Part shown: positions 1 through 4,368 of the stretch, piece by piece
How the letters are laid out: every line of letters starts with the position of its first letter
How positions within the stretch are numbered: the stretch's first letter is position 1
Program-made: the position numbers and the translations under genes
Assembly (NCBI GenBank): GCA_910586105.1
Contig: CAJUGU010000168.1
Location: 1-5,895 of the forward strand
DNA: 5,895 nt
Direction: 5' to 3'
Source: an uncultured Eubacteriales bacterium
GTDB taxonomy: Bacteria; Bacillota; Clostridia; Oscillospirales; Butyricicoccaceae
Notes under the pieces: model-generated
Database searches by the model: none
What the model saw: the letters and a program-made list of their open reading frames with translations, nothing else
Told to the model about the DNA's origin: nothing

Positions 1-2
1 GT

Positions 3-20
3 CGCCCGCCGCTGCGGGCG
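3..20. repeat. Short GC-rich inverted repeat at window edge
   Basis: CGCCCGC (3-9) and GCGGGCG (14-20) are perfect 7-bp arms around a 4-nt loop. The element sits just left of the intrinsic terminator at 22-61. No T-run follows on the plus strand. The minus-strand continuation lies outside the window, so it could be the terminator of the AraC-type gene, but this cannot be decided here. Confidence 0.5.
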
Positions 21-21
21 A

Positions 22-61
22 AAGCCCCCGGCCCAGCTCCGCCTGCCGGGGCTTCTTTTTT
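22..61 (+). terminator. Intrinsic terminator of an off-window plus-strand gene
   Basis: A GC-rich stem pairs 22-32 with 45-54 (AAGCCCCCGGC with GCCGGGGCTT, one bulged C) around a 12-nt loop. It is followed by C and a run of six T (56-61). This is a classic rho-independent terminator reading rightwards, so a plus-strand gene probably ends just left of the window, convergent with the AraC-type gene. The T-run abuts the stop codon of that gene. On the minus strand the same stem is followed only by TTT, so it is a weaker terminator in that direction. Confidence 0.8.
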
Positions 62-965
62 ATGCGTCGCGCTGCTCCGCCGCTTGGCGGTACTCCGTCG
101 GCGTGCAGCCCTTGAGCTCGCGAAAGGTCTTTGCAAAATAGCTCGCGTCCTGAAAGCCGCACCGCGCGCCGACCTCTGCCACACTGTCCGGAACCGCCCG
201 CAGCAGCTCCGCCGCCTTCTGTATCCGGAATTGTTTCAAATATTGGATCGGCGGCGTACCGATCGTGCTTCGGAAACAACGCAGGCATTCGCTCTCGCTG
301 ACCATGGCGCTTTTCGCGATCTGCGCCGTGTCCAGCTCCGCATCATAATGCGCCTGGATGAATTGCAGCATCTGCTTGACCCGGCTTTCCTCCCGCAGCG
401 CCTTTCGCGATAATGGCTCCGCCGCCGTAATGCAATGCCGCGCCAGCAGGAACACCAGTTGCGAAAGCCCCTCCCGCACCCGGAATTCATACCCCGGCGA
501 CTCCCCGGTACAGCTCTGCCAAGCCGCCTCAATCGCCCCAAGCGCTTCGCCCTGCCACGCTTCCGCGCCCCGCAGCAGCACCGCCTTCGGCGCGCCCTCC
601 GACAGCAGCGGCTGCACATGCCCCTGCCAGAAAATGCTGTCCCGGCTCCCGCCGACCAGCCGCGGCTGGAATACCAGCGAATGCAGCCGGCAGCTCTGCC
701 GCCCGTCGGCCCAGCCCGCGTGCAGCACGCCCGAATTGATGAAAAAACCGTCGCCCGCGCCGACCGTGAACCGCTCCGCCCCCGCAGCAATAACCGCTCG
801 TCCGTCCACGACAACGATTGCCTCCAGCTCCGTATGCCAATGCCAGGGGACCTCGTCCTTCGATAAATCGTCCTGATAACAGCCCACCGGGAAAAGCGCC
901 GTGCCATGCCGCGCCAGCTCCATCCCCTGTCCGTCCGTTTTCGCGCCGCACGCCGTCAGCGCCAT
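60..965 (-). CDS. AraC-family transcriptional regulator with N-terminal cupin domain
   Basis: A 301-residue protein with the two-part layout of cupin-type AraC regulators. The N-terminal sensor domain (about residues 20-100) has the WHWHTELE motif at 41-48 and a second cupin-like LHAGW at 81-85. It is followed by a helical linker. The C-terminal DNA-binding domain (about 193-296) has two helix-turn-helix units: about 213-236 (TAQIAKSAMVSESECLRCF) and about 262-285 (VAEVGARCGFQDASYFAKTF), ending in the family signature GCTPTEYR. Such proteins usually sense a small ligand, often a sugar or metabolite, through the cupin and activate nearby genes. The divergent MFS transporter at 1079-2242 is the obvious target. 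The ATG at 963-965 is preceded by a purine-rich AGAGGGGGGAG. An internal ATG at 921-923 (residue 15, MELARHG) begins nearer to where homology usually starts, but its AGGGG directly abuts the codon; the shorter form would be 287 residues. Ligand unknown. Confidence 0.93.
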   Translation of the reverse strand: MALTACGAKTDGQGMELARHGTALFPVGCYQDDLSKDEVPWHWHTELEAIVVVDGRAVIAAGAERFTVGAGDGFFINSGVLHAGWADGRQSCRLHSLVFQPRLVGGSRDSIFWQGHVQPLLSEGAPKAVLLRGAEAWQGEALGAIEAAWQSCTGESPGYEFRVREGLSQLVFLLARHCITAAEPLSRKALREESRVKQMLQFIQAHYDAELDTAQIAKSAMVSESECLRCFRSTIGTPPIQYLKQFRIQKAAELLRAVPDSVAEVGARCGFQDASYFAKTFRELKGCTPTEYRQAAEQRDA

Positions 966-985
966 CCCCCGTCTCCCCCCTCTTT

Positions 986-1024
986 GGCGGTTTCCTCATA
1001 GGAAACCGGCGGTTTTCTTCTAGG
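986..1024. promoter_or_regulatory. Tandem direct repeat, candidate AraC-type operator
   Basis: GGCGGTTTCCTCATAGG (986-1002) and GGCGGTTTTCTTCTAGG (1008-1024) match at 14 of 17 positions in the same orientation, with a 22-bp offset, about two helical turns. AraC-family proteins are known to bind directly repeated half-sites spaced by about 21 bp, with the inner one touching the -35 region of the activated promoter. The second copy here ends where the -35 of the transporter promoter should be, and no good -35 hexamer is visible there. Binding by the adjacent regulator is inferred. Confidence 0.55.
988..1008. promoter_or_regulatory. Perfect 8-bp-arm inverted repeat in the divergent control region
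   Basis: CGGTTTCC (988-995) and GGAAACCG (1001-1008) flank the 5-nt spacer TCATA. The dyad overlaps the first copy of the tandem repeat and the start of the second. It lies within the predicted leader of the AraC-type mRNA, where it could form a hairpin, and upstream of the transporter promoter. It may be an operator for a dimeric regulator or a leader structure. Confidence 0.45.
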
Positions 1025-1041
1025 CGCTTTCGCGCTTCCAA

Positions 1042-1050
1042 TGATATGAT
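1042..1050 (+). promoter_or_regulatory. Candidate extended -10 promoter of the MFS transporter
   Basis: TGATATGAT matches an extended -10 (TG-n then TATGAT, 5 of 6 to TATAAT). At the expected 16-18 bp upstream there is no recognisable -35, which fits an activator-dependent promoter. A start near 1057 would give a leader of about 20 nt carrying the SD at 1065-1071. The element shares bases with the minus-strand -10 at 1049-1054. Confidence 0.5.
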
Positions 1051-1077
1051 TATATCATCATTCGAGGAGGTATACAA
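1049..1077 (-). promoter_or_regulatory. Candidate promoter of the AraC-type regulator
   Basis: On the minus strand TATAAT (1054-1049) is a perfect -10, preceded by TGA to make an extended -10 (TGATATAAT, 1057-1049). At 17 bp upstream is TTGTAT (1077-1072), a partial -35 that lies between the SD and start codon of the transporter gene. Transcription would begin near 1042 and run leftwards, giving a leader of roughly 77 nt that includes the tandem repeat and the 988-1008 dyad. Confidence 0.5.
1065..1071 (+). promoter_or_regulatory. Ribosome binding site that fixes the MFS transporter start
   Basis: AGGAGGT is a full-strength Shine-Dalgarno, 7 nt before the ATG at 1079-1081. It shows that the upstream in-frame extension back to 818 is not translated. 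Confidence 0.85.
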
Positions 1078-1078
1078 G

Positions 1079-2242
1079 ATGGTTCATTTACTTCTGGCTA
1101 TCATTTACGTTTCTTTTATCAGTCTCGGCCTGCCCGACTCCCTGCTCGGAGCCGCCTGGCCATCGATTTACACCGAATTCGGCGTGCCCGTCTCCTACGC
1201 CGGCGCGATCTCTATGATTATTGCCGCCGGTACGATCGTTTCCAGCCTGCAAAGCGACCGCCTTACCCGCCGCTTCGGCGCCGGTCTGGTCACCGCTGTC
1301 AGCGTCGCTATGACCGCCGCCGCCCTTTTCGGTTTTTCCGTCAGCCATTCCTTTGGTCTGCTGTGCCTGTGGGCCGTCCCTTACGGCCTCGGCGCAGGCA
1401 GCGTCGACGCCGCCCTGAATAATTTCGTCGCGCTCCATTACGCCAGCCGCCATATGAGCTGGCTGCACTGTATGTGGGGCGTCGGCACGACCCTCGGCCC
1501 CTACATCATCGGAACTGTGCTCGCAGGCGGCGGGATCTGGAATCAGGGCTACCGCTGCATCTCGCTCCTGCAGCTCGGCCTCAGCGCCATTCTGTTCCTC
1601 AGCCTCCCCCTCTGGCGGGCGCACGGCAGCACGGAAGACAACGCCGCAGACAACCGGACGCCGCCCCTCGCCCTCCGCGAGATCGTCCGCATCCCCGGCG
1701 CAAAAGCCGTCATGCTCGCCTTCTTTTGCTACTGCGCCCTTGAACAAACCGTCATGCTCTGGGCCAGCAGCTATCTGGTGCTCGCCAAAAGCATCCCCGC
1801 CGTGACCGCCGCGCGCTTCGCCGGACTGTTCTGTATCGGTATCACCGCAGGCCGCGCGCTCAGCGGTTTCCTTACCCTCCGCCTGAACGACGCGCAGATG
1901 GTTCGGCTCGGACAAGCCCTCATCACCGCCGGAGCCGCCGCCATGCTGCTGCCTCTTGGCGGTTTCGCCGCGCTCGCCGGGCTTGTACTGACCGGGCTGG
2001 GCTGCGCGCCCGTTTACCCCTGCCTCATCCATTCCACCCCGGAGCGCTTCGGCGCGGATAAGTCGCAGGCCGTCATCGGCGTACAGATGGCAAGCGCCTA
2101 CACCGGCACCTGCCTCATTCCTCCGCTGTTCGGCATGATCGCCGAACACATCAGCCCCGCCGCCTTCCCCTTCTGCCTGCTGCTGCTCCTGCTCTGCATG
2201 GCGCTCTCCCACGAATCGCTGCTGCGCGGCAAGCGCGCCTGA
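1079..2242 (+). CDS. Major facilitator superfamily (MFS) transporter, substrate unknown
   Basis: A 387-residue inner-membrane protein with about 12 hydrophobic helices and a polar central loop (about 180-205) separating the two six-helix halves, the standard MFS layout and close to the usual length of about 400. A motif-A-like loop SLQSDRLTRRFG lies at 56-67 between helices 2 and 3, and a degenerate counterpart AGRALSGFLTLRL at 257-269. Conserved polar or turn stretches include GLPDSLLGAAWP (17-28), GLGAGSVDAALNN (103-115) and HCMWGVG (130-136). This resembles the fucose-permease-like MFS proteins common in gut Clostridia, though that likeness is from memory and does not fix a substrate. The N-terminus is already inside the first helix, as usual for bacterial MFS proteins. 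It is transcribed divergently from the AraC-type regulator, with overlapping promoters, so it is probably induced by the regulator's ligand and may import or export that compound. No enzyme gene accompanies it to hint at the substrate. Confidence 0.92.
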   Translation: MVHLLLAIIYVSFISLGLPDSLLGAAWPSIYTEFGVPVSYAGAISMIIAAGTIVSSLQSDRLTRRFGAGLVTAVSVAMTAAALFGFSVSHSFGLLCLWAVPYGLGAGSVDAALNNFVALHYASRHMSWLHCMWGVGTTLGPYIIGTVLAGGGIWNQGYRCISLLQLGLSAILFLSLPLWRAHGSTEDNAADNRTPPLALREIVRIPGAKAVMLAFFCYCALEQTVMLWASSYLVLAKSIPAVTAARFAGLFCIGITAGRALSGFLTLRLNDAQMVRLGQALITAGAAAMLLPLGGFAALAGLVLTGLGCAPVYPCLIHSTPERFGADKSQAVIGVQMASAYTGTCLIPPLFGMIAEHISPAAFPFCLLLLLLCMALSHESLLRGKRA

Positions 2243-2370
2243 CCGGCTCCCTTTGCCGTATTTTATAAGATACTGCCGCTGCCGTTTGCGATGCAATCGC
2301 TGGCCGTATGTGGAAATCACCGGCATAAACGCAAAGGGCCGGAACACATCCGGTCTTGCAGGTAAACTGC
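2243..2370. other. Convergent intergenic region with several inverted repeats, no gene seen
   Basis: This stretch lies between the stop of the transporter and the terminator of the acc-acpP operon. It holds a long-range pairing, CCGG plus CCCTTTGC (2243-2256) with GCAAAGGGCCGG (2331-2342), a 5-bp-arm dyad GCGAT/ATCGC (2288-2300), CCGGA/TCCGG (2339-2353) and TTGCAG/CTGCAA (2356-2372). A plus-strand transcript of this 3' region could fold extensively. The open frames crossing it have arginine-rich, low-complexity translations and no convincing start, so I see no small protein. A 3'-UTR structure or small RNA is possible but unsupported. Confidence 0.4.
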
Positions 2371-2418
2371 AAAAACGGGGACGCCGCGCCATCGGCTGTG
2401 ATGGCGCGGCGTCTCCCG
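2371..2418 (-). terminator. Strong intrinsic terminator of the acc-acpP operon
   Basis: A perfect 14-bp stem pairs 2380-2393 with 2400-2413 around a 6-nt loop. Past a single-nucleotide bulge it extends by CGGG/CCCG (2376-2379 with 2415-2418). On the minus strand the stem is directly followed by TTTTT (2375-2371). It lies about 30 nt after the acpP stop codon, which is the expected place for the end of the operon. Confidence 0.88.
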
Positions 2419-2427
2419 CTTTCCAAA

Positions 2428-2450
2428 ACCGCCCGGACGGCGGTCTTTTT
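2428..2450 (+). terminator. Terminator for rightward transcription, overlapping the acpP stop
   Basis: ACCGCC (2428-2433) and GGCGGT (2439-2444) form a 6-bp stem around CGGAC, followed on the plus strand by C and five T (2446-2450). It probably ends the transporter transcript before it enters acpP in antisense. On the minus strand the stem is followed by TTTT, so it may act weakly both ways. The T-run shares bases with the acpP stop codon. Confidence 0.6.
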
Positions 2451-2673
2451 AATTATGCTCCTCGATATACTTCACGATATCGCCGATGGTTGACAGGTTC
2501 ACCGCGTCCTCGTCCGGGATCGTGATGCCGCATTCTTCCTCCAAGTCCATCATCAGCTCGACGATGTCGAGGGAATCGGCGTTCAGATCGTCCTTGATCG
2601 AGGTATCCATCGTCATTTGGGACGCGTCCGCATCGAACTTCTCCGCCAGCAGGCCGCAAATCTTTTCAAACAT
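2449..2673 (-). CDS. acpP: Acyl carrier protein of type II fatty acid synthesis
   Basis: A 74-residue acidic protein of the normal ACP length (about 75-80). The phosphopantetheine attachment motif DSLD is at 33-36, with Ser34 as the modified residue. It is followed by the acidic recognition helix II (ELMMDLEEECGI, 39-50) and the helix III region IPDEDAVNLSTIGDIVKYI. After ACP synthase adds 4'-phosphopantetheine, ACP carries growing acyl chains in the cytoplasm between the fatty acid synthase enzymes. The start ATG at 2671-2673 gives a normal ACP N-terminus (MFEKICGLLAEKF); the frame stays open to 2793, but that extension runs through the accA 3' end and has no SD. It is the last gene of the accC-accD-accA-acpP cluster, 34 nt after accA. 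Having acpP behind the acetyl-CoA carboxylase genes is less usual than next to fabD/fabG/fabF. Assignment as the main ACP rather than a specialised paralogue is inferred from the neighbours. Confidence 0.95.
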   Translation of the reverse strand: MFEKICGLLAEKFDADASQMTMDTSIKDDLNADSLDIVELMMDLEEECGITIPDEDAVNLSTIGDIVKYIEEHN

Positions 2674-2683
2674 AGTGCATTGA

Positions 2684-2689
2684 CTCCTT
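2684..2689 (-). promoter_or_regulatory. acpP ribosome binding site with an out-of-frame ATG before the start
   Basis: AAGGAG lies 10 nt before the acpP ATG, slightly long. Between them, at 2680-2678, is another ATG in a different frame. It opens a four-codon reading frame (Met-His-Tyr-Val-stop, 2680-2666) that overlaps the acpP start. That ATG is only 3 nt from the SD, so it is probably used poorly if at all. Confidence 0.7.
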
Positions 2690-2704
2690 CTTGTAAATGG
2701 TTGA

Positions 2705-2726
2705 ATTTTATGAAAACCCGTTTTCA
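2705..2726 (-). promoter_or_regulatory. Candidate internal promoter and dyad before acpP
   Basis: A perfect inverted repeat, TGAAAAC-CC-GTTTTCA (2711-2726, 7-bp arms, 2-nt spacer), covers the last codons of accA. Directly downstream on the minus strand is TAAAAT (2710-2705), 5 of 6 to a -10 box and overlapping the accA stop. No good -35 is visible. A start near 2698 would give a leader of about 25 nt with the acpP SD. The dyad could be an operator or a weak RNA hairpin. Speculative, but it would let acpP be expressed above the acc genes. Confidence 0.3.
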
Positions 2727-3508
2727 CCGGCGTCCTCAGCGAACACGCCGATCTTACGGAATTTTTGATAACGCTTTTCCAGCATCGCGTCAAGGCTTTC
2801 CTCCTTCGCGAGGTCGGCCAGCGCGGCTTCGATCGCCCGCTTAATGTTCTTCGGGATACTGCCCTTTTCCGGCACGATCCCTTCGATCATGCCGAACGAC
2901 AGCAGGTCTTCCGCCGTGATGCGCAGCGTGTCCGCCGCCTCCCCCTCGCGGGAAGCGTCCTTCCAAAGGATGGAGGCGCAGCCGCGTGGCGAAATCACCG
3001 AATACAACGCGTTTTCCAGCATCAGCACCCGGTCGGCCACCGCCAGCGCCAGCGCGCCGCCCGAACCGCCTTCCCCGGTGACGATCGAAACGATCGGGAT
3101 GCGCAGCGCCATGAATTCATACAGGTTCCGCGCAATGGCTTCCCCCTGCCCGCGCTCCTCCGCGCCGACGCCGCAGAAGGCCCCCGCCGTGTCCACCAGG
3201 CACACCACCGGACGGCCGAATTTTTCCGCCTGCCTGGCCAGCCGCAGCGCCTTGCGGTAGCCCTCCGGATGGGGCATCCCAAAGTTCGCGCGGATGTTTT
3301 CCGCCGTCGTCGCGCCGTGCCGGTGGCCGATCACCGTGACCGGCTGTCCGTTCAGCGTCGCCAGCCCCGCGCAGATCGCGTGATCCTCGCCGTAGCAGCG
3401 GTCGCCGTGCAGTTCAATGAAGTCGTCGAATACCGCAGCCACGATCTCCTCGATATGGGGCCGCTTCGGGTCATGGATGAGCGCCATGCGCTCGCTTGCC
3501 GGTTTCAT
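2708..3508 (-). CDS. accA: Acetyl-CoA carboxylase carboxyltransferase subunit alpha
   Basis: This is one half of the carboxyltransferase that moves CO2 from carboxybiotin to acetyl-CoA, forming malonyl-CoA; it pairs with AccD as an alpha2beta2 complex in the cytoplasm. Family landmarks in order: FDDFIELHGDR (27-37), GQPVTVIGHRHG (54-65), NFGMPHPEGYRKALRL (75-90), DTAGAFCGVGAEERGQGEAIARNL (106-129), the acyl-CoA/oxyanion region GEGGSGGALALAVADRV (145-161) and ENALYSVISPRGCASILWKDAS (165-186). At 266 residues it lacks about 55 N-terminal residues compared with the 319-residue E. coli protein but keeps the whole crotonase-fold core; short forms like this are, from memory, familiar in Clostridia. 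The start is set by AAGGAGGT 7 nt upstream and by the ATGA overlap with the accD stop (4 nt, 3505-3508), implying coupled translation. M8 is a less likely start. Confidence 0.96.
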   Translation of the reverse strand: MKPASERMALIHDPKRPHIEEIVAAVFDDFIELHGDRCYGEDHAICAGLATLNGQPVTVIGHRHGATTAENIRANFGMPHPEGYRKALRLARQAEKFGRPVVCLVDTAGAFCGVGAEERGQGEAIARNLYEFMALRIPIVSIVTGEGGSGGALALAVADRVLMLENALYSVISPRGCASILWKDASREGEAADTLRITAEDLLSFGMIEGIVPEKGSIPKNIKRAIEAALADLAKEESLDAMLEKRYQKFRKIGVFAEDAGENGFS

Positions 3509-4368
3509 CCCTTCGACCTCCTTTTCTTCGCCGGTACGGCGTGCAGCTTGAGCAGCCTCGCCAGCGTCTGCTTCATGCGGTTGCGCGGCACGATCGCATC
3601 ACAAAAACCGTGCGCCAGCAAAAACTCCGCCGACTGGAAATCGTCGGGCAGCGTTTCGCCGATCGTGCCCTCGATCACACGCCGCCCCGCAAAGCCGACC
3701 GTCGCGTGCGGCTCCGCCAAAATGATGTCGCCCAGGCTCGCGAACGACGCTGTTACGCCGCCGGTCGTCGGGTCGGTCAGCACCGTGATGTATAGCCCGC
3801 CCGCACGGCTGTGCCGCTCGACCGCGCCCGAAACCTTCGCCATTTGCAGCAGGGAATACATCCCTTCCTGCATCCGCGCGCCGCCCGACGCTGTGAACAC
3901 GACCACCGGCAGGCGTTCCCGGGTCGCATACTCGAACAGCCGCGCCAGCTTTTCGCCGACCACGCTGCCCATCGACGCCATCAGAAAATGGCTGTCCATG
4001 ACGGCAAGGCACGCCTTTTCCCCGCCGATCGTACAGGTACCGGTCAGCACGGCATCGTTCATGCCGGTCTTTTCGGCCAGCGCCGCGATCTTCTGCGGAT
4101 AGCCCGGGAACCCGATCGGGTCGAGCGTCCGCAGCCCCGCGTCCAGTTCCTGAAAAGTATCCTTGTCAGTCACCTGCCGGATCCGCGTGCGCGCCAGCAG
4201 GCGGCTGTACCGCCCGCAATACGGGCAGACATACAGGTTCCGCCCATAGGTGCGCGCGTTCAGCTGCTTGCCGCAGCCCTTACAGGTGATATCGGGGCGT
4301 TCCTCGGCGGACTGGCGCGTCAGCTGCTTGGAGGTCCGCCGGGTCTTCTGAAACAGATCGATCAGCAC
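3505..4368 (-). CDS. accD: Acetyl-CoA carboxylase carboxyltransferase subunit beta
   Basis: The partner of AccA, 287 residues, near the usual 280-300. It begins with the zinc ribbon typical of bacterial AccD: Cys29, Cys32, Cys48 and Cys51 in two CxxC pairs (CKGC, CPYC). The crotonase-type core follows, with LDPIGFPGYPQKI (82-94), MDSHFLMASMGSVVGEK (124-140), FTASGGARMQEG (158-169), TDPTTGGVTASFASLGD (198-214) and GFAGRRVIEGTIGETLP (225-241), all conserved family blocks. The start codon is GTG (4366-4368), with AAGGAGG 7 nt upstream; no later ATG would keep the complete zinc ribbon. The gene overlaps the end of accC by 7 nt and its TGA stop overlaps the accA ATG, so the three subunits are probably made in fixed ratio. 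The C-terminus is basic (KKRRSKG). Confidence 0.97.
   Translation of the reverse strand: MLIDLFQKTRRTSKQLTRQSAEERPDITCKGCGKQLNARTYGRNLYVCPYCGRYSRLLARTRIRQVTDKDTFQELDAGLRTLDPIGFPGYPQKIAALAEKTGMNDAVLTGTCTIGGEKACLAVMDSHFLMASMGSVVGEKLARLFEYATRERLPVVVFTASGGARMQEGMYSLLQMAKVSGAVERHSRAGGLYITVLTDPTTGGVTASFASLGDIILAEPHATVGFAGRRVIEGTIGETLPDDFQSAEFLLAHGFCDAIVPRNRMKQTLARLLKLHAVPAKKRRSKG
3516..3523 (-). promoter_or_regulatory. accA ribosome binding site inside accD
   Basis: AAGGAGGT lies 7 nt before the accA ATG and within the last codons of accD. The strong SD suggests accA can also be initiated independently of ribosomes ending accD. Confidence 0.8.

Noticed and set aside
818..1078. Extended N-terminus of the transporter, open in frame back to 818
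   Set aside because: The extra 87 residues are Pro/Arg-rich, overlap the AraC-type gene in antisense, and cross both candidate promoters. The AGGAGGT at 1065-1071 places the start at 1079.
1088..2392. 434-residue open frame on the minus strand, antisense to the transporter
   Set aside because: Its translation is Gly/Ala/Glu/Arg-rich without domain motifs. It is explained by GC-rich third codon positions of the transporter, whose own hydrophobic helices are clear.
2674..2793. ACP with a 40-residue N-terminal extension, start at 2793
   Set aside because: The extension is read out of frame through the accA 3' end, lacks an SD, and is foreign to ACPs. The ATG at 2673 gives a normal 74-residue ACP.
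2765..4102. 445-residue open frame on the plus strand, antisense to accA and accD
   Set aside because: The sequence is Arg/Gln/Pro-rich without motifs and without an SD. accA and accD on the other strand have complete family signatures.
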